Origin: JBAROU01 sp049642385
GTDB taxonomy: Bacteria > Chloroflexota > Dehalococcoidia > DSTF01 > RBG-16-68-14
NCBI GenBank assembly: GCA_049642385.1
Contig: JBAROU010000184.1
Coordinates: forward strand, 1 to 12,224
Reading direction: 5' to 3'
DNA length: 12,224 nt
Below, one piece after another: positions 6,550 through 12,224 of the stretch (the stretch's first letter is position 1; the number at the start of each line of letters is the position of its first letter). The position numbers and the translations under genes were made by a program. The notes beneath the pieces are model-generated. The model was not told where the DNA came from, searched no databases, and was given only the letters and a program-made list of their open reading frames with translations.

Positions 6550-7311
6550 GTGGGTGTGATCGCCATATTCGCGCTGCCCCGAATCGCCGGGTGGGATGCG
6601 CAGGTGATCCATTCGGAAGGCATGGAACCGGCGTTGCGCACCGGTGGGGTGGCGATGGTGGGGTCAGGAGGGCCGGAGGACGTTGCTGTTGGCGATATCA
6701 TCACCTTCCGCCAGCCGGACAAGCCCGATGTGGTGGTCACGCACCGCGTCGTCGGAGTGTTGGACGCCGATGACGGACGAGCGTTCCGGACCAAAGGAGA
6801 CGCGAATGAAGCAGTGGACAGCTGGCTCGTCCCCGCCGCAAACGTCGAAGGGACGGTGGTGTTCTCCGTGCCGTATCTAGGCCGCGTCGTCGACCGAGCG
6901 CACACACGCTGGGGGTTCGCGCTCCTCGTTGGTGTGCCGGCGCTCCTCATCGCGGCGTACGAAGTGTCGAACATCGTGCGCGCACGGCGTCGCGCCCGTG
7001 TCCACGAAGAGCCGGTCCTCCCCCAGCCGGTGCCAGAGCTCACGGTCGCCGAGCGTCAGCCCGCGGCAGAGCCAGTGCCCGCACCCGCACCGCAGGCGCC
7101 CGCGATCGCCGCGCCGGTTGCGCCCGTGCTCATCAAGGCGCGCCCGGAGCCAGCCCTGCTGGCTGCGCCCTCGGCGCAACTGCTCGCAGCCCCCGCCGAG
7201 GCGTTCGACTCAGGGCACGCCACCTGGGCGCGCGCGGACCTCTGGCCGTCGTTGCCTTCGTTGCCGGAGCCGCCGTCTCCGCTGCGTTCGGTCTCTGCGC
7301 TCGGGCCCTAG
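6550..7311 (+). CDS. Signal peptidase homolog with Gly in place of catalytic Ser (probable pseudoenzyme)
   Basis: At least 253 aa from GTG at 6550. The frame stays open upstream, and 6490-6549 reads as a basic then hydrophobic stretch (IRRIVRLLSTLAFGIGILIW), clearly the first half of the membrane anchor, so the true start is probably further upstream on a non-canonical codon. The active-site segment reads HSEGMEP: the residue before Met-Glu-Pro is Gly24 (GGC at 6619-6621), where the sister protein has Ser (AGC). The base His65 (VTHRVVG) and the acid in GDANEAVD (Asp84/Asp90) are kept. A second membrane helix (121-138) is followed by RARRRAR and a long Ala/Pro tail ending WARADLWPSLP…PEPPSPLR (226-246), matching the upstream protein. 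Ser22, two residues earlier, could in principle replace the nucleophile but would be displaced. A regulatory or chaperone-like partner of the active peptidase is the likeliest role (inference). Confidence 0.85.
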   Translation: MGVIAIFALPRIAGWDAQVIHSEGMEPALRTGGVAMVGSGGPEDVAVGDIITFRQPDKPDVVVTHRVVGVLDADDGRAFRTKGDANEAVDSWLVPAANVEGTVVFSVPYLGRVVDRAHTRWGFALLVGVPALLIAAYEVSNIVRARRRARVHEEPVLPQPVPELTVAERQPAAEPVPAPAPQAPAIAAPVAPVLIKARPEPALLAAPSAQLLAAPAEAFDSGHATWARADLWPSLPSLPEPPSPLRSVSALGP

Positions 7312-8180
7312 CGACTCGCGATCGCTTCGGCCTGCTGGACCACGCTACGCGCGCGTTCGGCGATAGGCCGGTCAACCATGCGCCCGTCGACCTGCACGGC
7401 GCCCAATCCCTGAGCCTGCGCCTTTTCCCACTCGGCGAGCAGCTTCTTCGCGTAGGCCACCTCCGACTCGCGTGGAGTGAAGACACCGTGCACCGGCTCG
7501 ACGTGGTTCGGGTGGATCACGTACTTACCCGTGAAGCCGAGACCCTTCGCCCGCTCCGCGTCCGCAACGAGCCCCTCGATGTCCTCGATGTCCGCCCACG
7601 GCGTGTCGAAGGCGACGAGTCCCGCCGCGCGGGCGCACGTCGCGACGACGCCGCGCGGGTGGTCCAGCTCGCGCCCTTCGCGCGTGCGCTGGACACCCAG
7701 GTCGAACGTAAAGTCTTCGCCACCTAGCATCAGCGCGACGAGGCGCGTCGAGGCGTGACTGATCTCTTCGCAGCGCAGCAGCGCGCCGGTCGACTCGATA
7801 GCGGCCGTTAGCTCGGTCGCTCCGGGGCGAACGTCTTTGGCCAGCTCCTGCTCGCGGAGCAGCACGTCCACGTCGCGCACGTCTTGCGCCTCCTGCGCCT
7901 TCGCGAGCAGCACGCCCGCCAGGCCCGGTCGCACCACGGCCGCGAGGTCGTCGCGGGTGAGGCCGCTCTCGATCGGGTTTAGGCGCACCTGCACGCTGCG
8001 GCCCGCTTCGACGAGGCGTCCGACGGCTTCGCCGACGAGCTCCCGCGCACGCTCCTTCTCTTCGGGCGGTACCGACTCTTCAAGGTCGAGGCAGAGCACG
8101 TCCGCGGAGAAGCGCCCGGCCTTTTCGAGCAGCTCGGCGCGTCCTCCTGGGACGAACATCAGCGATCGGTGCAGGATCAC
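7308..8180 (-). CDS. CitE-like CoA-ester lyase (HpcH/HpaI aldolase superfamily)
   Basis: 290 aa. GTG at 8180 overlaps the upstream hydrolase stop as GTGA, so translation is coupled. The stop shares the CTAG at 7308-7311 with the stop of the converging peptidase gene. A TIM-barrel of the CitE/malyl-CoA-lyase type: start RSLMFVPGG, then LDLEESV (31-37; usually LDLEDSV), VRLN with Arg66, AAIESTGAL with Glu129, LMLGGEDFTFDLG with Asp156, and the C-terminal GFTGKYVIHPNHVEPVHGVFTP. Arg66, Glu129 and Asp156 correspond to the substrate and magnesium ligands of the family. The length fits stand-alone CitE homologs. No citrate-lyase alpha or gamma subunits are nearby, so it is not part of citrate lyase; cleavage or formation of a beta-hydroxyacyl-CoA such as malyl- or citramalyl-CoA is more likely, but the exact substrate is not readable. 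Confidence 0.9.
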   Translation of the reverse strand: MILHRSLMFVPGGRAELLEKAGRFSADVLCLDLEESVPPEEKERARELVGEAVGRLVEAGRSVQVRLNPIESGLTRDDLAAVVRPGLAGVLLAKAQEAQDVRDVDVLLREQELAKDVRPGATELTAAIESTGALLRCEEISHASTRLVALMLGGEDFTFDLGVQRTREGRELDHPRGVVATCARAAGLVAFDTPWADIEDIEGLVADAERAKGLGFTGKYVIHPNHVEPVHGVFTPRESEVAYAKKLLAEWEKAQAQGLGAVQVDGRMVDRPIAERARSVVQQAEAIASR

Positions 8181-9049
8181 AGCTCGAGTTCTGCCGCCAC
8201 GTCACGGCCGGCTTCCACGTCTGCGATGAACTGCGTGACCGAGGCGATAAAGACTTCGGGCCGCCAGTCAGGCGACGCGTGGCCGCAGCGCAGCGCTCGT
8301 ACGAACCGCGAGCCCGCGAGCAGCGCGTGGTCGCGCTCTGAGCAGGGGTAGAAGCCGTCCCACTCGCCGCCCACTACCAGCGCGGGCAGTTCGAGCGCCC
8401 GGATGCGCGCGCTTACGTCGGGACGGGTGCGGATTGCGCGAGCAGTGCCGACAAAGCCTGCGACGGACATGCGCTCGTGCTGCCGGCGGTTCTTGGCCAG
8501 GCGCTCTTCGGGCGATACAGGGTAGTCGAAGTAGTGAGGGTCGTTCTCGCGGTTTAGCCCGTCGCGGAATGTTGCCAGCTCAGCCATGCTCATCGACGTC
8601 GCGATCTGCTCCAGTTGCTCCAGATAGCCCTGCATGGCGCGTTCGAACTCGCCCGCCGGCCCCTCGTCGGCGCCATTGCCGGCGCTGGTGTCGCAGAGCA
8701 GCAGCGAACGCGCCCGCTCCGGATGGTCGGCGACAAATTGCGCCGAGATCATGCCGCCCTGGGAGACGCCGCCGATGTGCACGCGGTCGAGATCGAGCGC
8801 GTCGAGCAGCGCTCCGAGATCCTGGGCGTAGGTAGGCAGCGCGTACGCGGCGACGTCATCGGGCGCGCTGGTGTGGCCGTGGCCGCGTACGTCGTAGACC
8901 AGCACCCGCAGGTGCTGGGTCAGCCCTTCGAGGACGCCTGGCGGCCAGTCCTCCGTCGGGCCGAGCCAGCCGTGGCTCAGCGCGAGTGTTGGGCCGGAAC
9001 CGCGTACTTCGTACCAGATGTCGATGCCATTGGCGTGGACGGTGGGCAT
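8177..9049 (-). CDS. Alpha/beta hydrolase (second of two paralogs)
   Basis: 290 aa. ATG at 9049 with GAGGAGG 5 nt upstream. The frame is open further upstream, but that stretch lies on top of the NIPSNAP gene, has no family likeness, and lacks the ribosome site. Hallmarks: SHGWLG oxyanion loop (25-30), YDVRGHG (52-58), nucleophile elbow GGVSQGG with Ser96, acid in GGEWD with Asp231, and His257 in CGHASPDWRPE. This is the esterase/lactonase/C-C hydrolase-like single-domain group, cytoplasmic. It shares RxLLLCDTSAG and the C-terminal H-x-S/T…W-x-PE pattern with the hydrolase at 9403-10254, so the two are paralogs flanking the NIPSNAP gene. It overlaps the CitE-like gene by 4 nt. Substrate unknown. 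Confidence 0.9.
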   Translation of the reverse strand: MPTVHANGIDIWYEVRGSGPTLALSHGWLGPTEDWPPGVLEGLTQHLRVLVYDVRGHGHTSAPDDVAAYALPTYAQDLGALLDALDLDRVHIGGVSQGGMISAQFVADHPERARSLLLCDTSAGNGADEGPAGEFERAMQGYLEQLEQIATSMSMAELATFRDGLNRENDPHYFDYPVSPEERLAKNRRQHERMSVAGFVGTARAIRTRPDVSARIRALELPALVVGGEWDGFYPCSERDHALLAGSRFVRALRCGHASPDWRPEVFIASVTQFIADVEAGRDVAAELEL

Positions 9050-9059
9050 GGCTTCCTCC

Positions 9060-9401
9060 TCAGGGCGCGCGGTACTGGCTCGGGCTGAGCACGCGCGCGT
9101 GCGTCGACTTGGTGAGCGCCTGGCGCTTGGCGACGGCCTCCACCGCGCGCCGCCAGACCCCCGTGTCGACGCCCTCGGGCGCGCCGCGCGACCAGACGCG
9201 CGTGCGCTCCCACATTGCGAGGTCATCATAACGTGTGAGCAGGACGACCTCGTTCCCCTCGCCGATGATCGTCTGCCAGAGGCCGATGATCTTGGCGCCG
9301 GCGGCCTCCATGGCGGGCCAAACGTCGTTATTGGAGAGCTCCTGGAACTCGCGCCAGGCGCCAGGCTTGAGCTTCCACGTGCGCAGCACGTAGATCGCCA
9401 C
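9060..9401 (-). CDS. NIPSNAP-family small protein
   Basis: 113 aa. GTG at 9401, one base after the stop of the upstream hydrolase, with AGGAGG 9 nt before it. An earlier ATG would start inside that hydrolase gene and add unrelated residues. The sequence opens AIYVLRTWKLKPGAWREFQEL, and continues WPAMEAAGAKIIGLWQTIIGEGNEVVLLTRYDDLAMWE. This is the ferredoxin-like dimeric alpha/beta barrel pattern of NIPSNAP domains (R-x-[YW]-x-L-K-P-G, then G-x-W, then a hydrophobic strand and Y-x-D). The C-terminal third (helical, to YRAP) is less typical. Bacterial NIPSNAP proteins are often encoded beside catabolic enzymes and may bind or transform small molecules; no activity can be assigned. It lies 10 nt before the next hydrolase start, in the same operon. 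Confidence 0.83.
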   Translation of the reverse strand: MAIYVLRTWKLKPGAWREFQELSNNDVWPAMEAAGAKIIGLWQTIIGEGNEVVLLTRYDDLAMWERTRVWSRGAPEGVDTGVWRRAVEAVAKRQALTKSTHARVLSPSQYRAP

Positions 9402-9402
9402 G

Positions 9403-10254
9403 TCAGCGCTCCTCCTTGCCTGCGACCGGCCGGCTGGCCTCCACGTCGCCAAGAAAGTCGAGCACGGCGGCTGTGAACTTCTCCGGCTGCCACATGCTAG
9501 TACCGTGATAGGAGTCCTTGATCAGCACAAAGCGCGCATCCGGCAGGAGCTGCTTCATCTCCTCGCTCGGGCCACGCATGAAGTCTTGCTCGCCCGTGAT
9601 GATCAGCGTGGGCACGGAGATCTCGCGGAGCCGGTCCTGGACGCTTGCTTGGTCCGCCAGCGCGCGACCAGCGCCCAGGAAGCCGTCGGCCGTCATATTC
9701 TGGAGCTGGCCCATGTGGTTCTGGATTCCCGCCGGCATGGTCGCCTTCGCGCCGACGCCCGCGCTCTCCATGCGCCCGTAAATGGTTCGCGCCAGCGCCG
9801 TCAGCCCGAAGCTGCGCACCAACGTTTCCACCAACGGGCGATTGGCCTGGATCTGGCGTGTTACGGCGCTCATCGCGGCGCCGCCGGCGGAGGTGTCGCA
9901 CAGCAGCAGCGCACGCACCATCTTCGGGTACGCCAGGGCCAGGCGCATCGCGATCATGCCGCCCATCGAGAGCCCGCCGACGTACGCCTGCTCGATTCCG
10001 AGCTGTTCCATGAGGCCTCGCTGGTCCTCCACAAACGTGTCGAGGGTGTAGCCGGAGTCGTCGGCGGGCGGCGCGCTCGATTCGCCGTGGCCGCGCGTGT
10101 CGTAGACCACGACGCAGTAGCGCTCAGAGAACGGGCCGATCTGGCCGTCCCACATCTCCTTGCTCGCGGCGAGACCGTGCGCTAACACGAGCGGCGGACC
10201 GGCGCCGTACGTCTCGTAGGCCAGCTCGATGCCGTTGACGCTCGCTCTTGGCAT
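9403..10254 (-). CDS. Alpha/beta hydrolase (first of two paralogs)
   Basis: 283 aa. ATG at 10254, 4 nt after the M16 peptidase stop; no good ribosome site is visible (the upstream stretch ends CGTAACTCC), so coupled translation is likely. Motifs: LAHGLAASKEMW (24-35), YDTRGHGESS (51-60), GGLSMGG with Ser96, ITGEQD with Asp224, and SYHGTSMWQPE with His250, giving the full catalytic triad. Closest in general form to 3-oxoadipate enol-lactonase and related soluble esterases or lactonases, but no subfamily-defining residue can be read. The paralog of the hydrolase at 8177-9049; the two differ in the cap region (about residues 125-200), so they may act on different substrates. Confidence 0.92.
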   Translation of the reverse strand: MPRASVNGIELAYETYGAGPPLVLAHGLAASKEMWDGQIGPFSERYCVVVYDTRGHGESSAPPADDSGYTLDTFVEDQRGLMEQLGIEQAYVGGLSMGGMIAMRLALAYPKMVRALLLCDTSAGGAAMSAVTRQIQANRPLVETLVRSFGLTALARTIYGRMESAGVGAKATMPAGIQNHMGQLQNMTADGFLGAGRALADQASVQDRLREISVPTLIITGEQDFMRGPSEEMKQLLPDARFVLIKDSYHGTSMWQPEKFTAAVLDFLGDVEASRPVAGKEER

Positions 10255-10258
10255 GGAG

Positions 10259-11533
10259 TTACGCTGCCAGCAGCTCGCTCAGCTCGTGCTCGTCCGCGCC
10301 GGGGCCGACGAGCGACATAGCGAGGTTATCCGGGAGGAAGAGGCGCTGGGCGACGCGCTGCACGTCCTCCGATGTGACCGCGGCGAGCTGGGCGATCGCC
10401 TCTTCGATCGGCTCGATCGTGCCCAGCAGGAGCAGCTGTTCGCCCGCGCGCTGGGCGAGCGCCATCGGCGTCTCCAGGCTGAGCCGGAAGCTGCCTACGG
10501 TGTAGTCACGCGCCTTGGTCAGCTCATCGTTGCCCACGCGCTCGTCGACGAGCTTCCGGAGTTCGGCCTTGATGACCGCTATCGTTTCGCCCACGTTCTC
10601 GGGGCTAACGCCCGCGCTGATGGTGAGCACGCCGGTGTCGTTGTAGCGCGAGGAGGAGGAGCCGATGGAGTACGCCAGTCCCCGCTCTTCCCGCACTTCC
10701 TTGAACAGACGCGAGCTCATGCCGCGCCCTAGGACCGCGTTCAGGATGGTCAGAGCATATCGGTCGGGGTCTGTGCGCGAGACGGCCAGGAGCGCCATGT
10801 TGAGGTTACTCTGCACAATGTCGCGCGCTTCGACGACGACGTTGTGCGTCGGCAAACTCGCTTTCGCCACTTTCACCTCTGGGGGCTGCCCGCCGGCGAG
10901 ACCGCCGAGCAGCTCTCGGGCGAGGGCGACCACCTCTCGGTGGGTGGTGTTGCCGGACACGCTCAGCACGATGTTCTGAGGCGAGTACCAGGTTCGAATG
11001 TGGTCGATGAGGTCGTCTCGATGCATCTCTTCGACGGCTTCTACGGTGCCCGCGACGGGCCAGCCGAGCGGTTCGTCGCCAAAGCAGGCCTGCGAGAGCA
11101 ATCGACCGGCCCAGGCGCCCGGCTGGTCGTACGTGCGCCGGATCTCCTGCTGCACCACCGTGCGCTCGCGGTTCAGCTCCCCCTCATCGATGAGCGAGCC
11201 CTGCACCATGTCGGCGAGGACGTCCAGCGCGAGCGAGAACTTGTCGAAGGGCACGTGATTCCAGTAGCAGGTCATCTCCTGGCTGGTGTAGGCGTTGAGC
11301 ATGCCTCCGGCGCCCTCGATTGTCTCGGCGATCTCGATCGCCGTCGGGCGGCGCTCGGTGCCCTTGAACATCATATGTTCCAGGTAGTGGGAGACGCCGT
11401 TCGTGCGCGGCTCCTCCGCCCGTGAGCCCACGCCGGCGAAGACATTCACGCTCACCGACTGCGCCGTCGGGACGGGCGTGGTCACCACGCGCAGCCCGTT
11501 CTCCAGCGTCTCGATCTCCCAGTCAATCGACAT
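10259..11533 (-). CDS. M16-family zinc peptidase (mitochondrial-processing-peptidase-like)
   Basis: 424 aa. ATG at 11533 with GGAGG 4 nt upstream; a longer frame exists but the added residues are unlike any M16 N-terminus. The inverted zinc motif H49-Y-L-E52-H53 is intact, and Glu130 in ERTVVQQEI is at the expected 76-residue distance as third zinc ligand. The N-terminal domain begins ETLENGLRVVTTPVP. The C-terminal inactive-fold half begins near WYSPQNIVLSVSG and contains GLAYSIGSSSSRYNDTG, typical of the single-domain-pair M16B group. Its length equals that of the usual ~420-aa homodimeric or heterodimeric bacterial forms. No second M16 gene is adjacent, so a homodimer is likely. It degrades short unfolded peptides, most likely in the cytoplasm; no signal peptide is seen. 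Confidence 0.95.
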   Translation of the reverse strand: MSIDWEIETLENGLRVVTTPVPTAQSVSVNVFAGVGSRAEEPRTNGVSHYLEHMMFKGTERRPTAIEIAETIEGAGGMLNAYTSQEMTCYWNHVPFDKFSLALDVLADMVQGSLIDEGELNRERTVVQQEIRRTYDQPGAWAGRLLSQACFGDEPLGWPVAGTVEAVEEMHRDDLIDHIRTWYSPQNIVLSVSGNTTHREVVALARELLGGLAGGQPPEVKVAKASLPTHNVVVEARDIVQSNLNMALLAVSRTDPDRYALTILNAVLGRGMSSRLFKEVREERGLAYSIGSSSSRYNDTGVLTISAGVSPENVGETIAVIKAELRKLVDERVGNDELTKARDYTVGSFRLSLETPMALAQRAGEQLLLLGTIEPIEEAIAQLAAVTSEDVQRVAQRLFLPDNLAMSLVGPGADEHELSELLAA

Positions 11534-11695
11534 GTGTCCTCCGATCCGGTGGTTGTTTTCAGGGCGTCTGAGGGGCAGTATAGCGGGGTCGTGGGTCAAG
11601 GGTGGGGGTAAGGGCCAGGGGTCGAGGGGCGTGGGTCCCAAGATGGCAGGATCTTCTGAGGTCTCCATAGCCCACGCCATGCCTCGGTGACGTTC
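11534..11695. other. Intergenic gap with G-rich tract (candidate G-quadruplex)
   Basis: 162 bp between the Ntn-type gene and the M16 gene. The plus strand at 11585-11635 has seven runs of three or more G: 11585-11588, 11593-11595, 11600-11602, 11604-11608, 11612-11614, 11618-11621 and 11626-11629, with loops of 1-5 nt, fitting the usual G-quadruplex pattern. On the minus strand TATACT (complement of 11578-11583) is a good -10 for the M16 operon, but its TTGACC lies only 11 nt upstream, too close. No terminator with a T-run is seen. Confidence 0.4.
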
Positions 11696-12224
11696 CTAAT
11701 TGTGCTTGAGGTGGCTAGCGCTCCCGCCTGGCTCCGCTTCACCAGCCGGAGCCTCTTCCACGGTGAGGCCGACGACGTCCGCGAGGGTCTCGCTCTCGAC
11801 CTGCTTCCACTCCTCGACCTTGTCCCTGAGAATCTTCAGTTCGTCGTCTGCCAGCTTGCGGGTGGCCACCGGATCGCCAGGAGCTTGGGCATCCGCAAGC
11901 TCGATCATCTGGATCGGCGGGCCAATCCACTGAGCGGCCACGTTGATCGCATCGTCCATGACGCGATGGGCTACCAGCTTCGCCCCATGGAGCGTGTGCG
12001 CCCGCACCTTGAAATGGGCGAGTCCGGCGAGTGCGACGTACGGGAACATCTCGCCGCTCCCAATGGCAGAGTAGCCTCTGTCGATGTGATCCTCGTGCAG
12101 CAGGCCCGCCCCGATCTCCAGGATGCAGCGCCGGTCAGTGCCGCACGCGATGAAGAGGAAGCCGGTCTGGAGGTTCCCAGGAGGCACGCCTGGGAGGTAG
12201 GTCGTCAAGCCGTTCAGCACACAC
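11696..12224 (-). CDS. Proteasome-like Ntn-hydrolase-fold protein (5' end probably outside window)
   Basis: TAG stop at 11698-11696. A GTG at 12220 gives 174 aa, but the frame stays open to the edge and the family's N-terminal part is missing, so the gene probably begins beyond the window. The segment GYSAIGSGEMFPYVALAGLAHF (49-70) resembles the AIGSG-x-x-x-A-x-A-A-x-AL helix entry of proteasome beta subunits and HslV. It is followed by AHRVMDDAINVAAQWIGPPIQMIEL, like the helix and last strand of that fold. The C-terminus is a charged helix (DDELKILRDKVEEWKQVESE) and a Gly/Ala/Glu tail, not seen in proteasome subunits. The usual N-terminal Thr or Cys nucleophile lies off the sequence, so activity cannot be judged. 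The fold call is from remembered patterns, moderately sure. Confidence 0.65.
   Translation of the reverse strand, partial: CVLNGLTTYLPGVPPGNLQTGFLFIACGTDRRCILEIGAGLLHEDHIDRGYSAIGSGEMFPYVALAGLAHFKVRAHTLHGAKLVAHRVMDDAINVAAQWIGPPIQMIELADAQAPGDPVATRKLADDELKILRDKVEEWKQVESETLADVVGLTVEEAPAGEAEPGGSASHLKHN

Noticed and set aside
9050..9493. N-terminal extension of the second alpha/beta hydrolase (Arg/Ser-rich)
   Set aside because: It overlays the NIPSNAP gene in another frame. The ribosome site and the hydrolase family start both fall at 9049.
11578..11603. Minus-strand TTGACC … TATACT as a full promoter
   Set aside because: Only 11 nt between boxes, too short for sigma-70.
11534..11680. N-terminal extension of the M16 peptidase
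   Set aside because: Unlike any M16 N-terminus; GGAGG and ATG at 11533 fit the family start.

Overview
The window looks like a chromosomal piece of a GC-rich, probably Chloroflexota (Dehalococcoidia-like) bacterium. The reasons are long Thr-Pro-rich stalks on secreted proteins, a C-terminal module of the 'DSDxDGCTDAQELG … RDPNNFWDFYDVP' type that I associate with that phylum, frequent GTG/TTG starts, and no outer-membrane genes. The phylum is inferred from memory of family distribution, not demonstrated.

Layout. (1) Positions 1-3475, minus strand: two tandem paralogous secreted von Willebrand A (vWA) proteins. The first is cut by the left edge. The second is 828 aa, with two DUF11/CARDB-like domains, three Thr-Pro stalks and a dockerin-like C-terminus. 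(2) Positions 3476-3729: divergent regulatory region. (3) Positions 3730-4527, plus strand: a secreted or membrane-anchored CAP/SCP-domain protein on a Pro-rich stalk. (4) Positions 4560-7311, plus strand: a consensus-like sigma-70 promoter, a leader of about 290 nt with several hairpins, two small exported paralogs, then two SipW/ER-type signal peptidase homologs. The first peptidase keeps the Ser/His/Asp residues; the second has Gly where the nucleophilic Ser should be. The two peptidase homologs share a conserved C-terminal tail peptide. (5) Positions 7308-12224, minus strand: a tightly packed, transcriptionally downstream series of a proteasome-like Ntn-hydrolase-type protein (cut by the right edge), an M16 zinc peptidase, an alpha/beta hydrolase, a NIPSNAP-domain protein, a second alpha/beta hydrolase and a CitE-like CoA-ester lyase. 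These read as housekeeping or catabolic genes. They end on a CTAG shared with the stop codon of the converging peptidase gene.

How the genes may work together. The left half (1-7311) is a cell-surface locus of adhesin-like vWA proteins, a CAP protein, and a self-contained cassette of two small exported proteins with their own signal peptidase pair. The cassette resembles in logic the TasA/SipW fibre systems of Bacillus, but its substrates show no TasA sequence that I recognise. The most interesting candidate system is this cassette: paralogous substrates with a shared post-signal motif, one active-looking and one Ser-to-Gly peptidase, and a common tail motif probably facing the cytoplasm. I found no tRNA, rRNA, CRISPR array, insertion sequence or phage gene.
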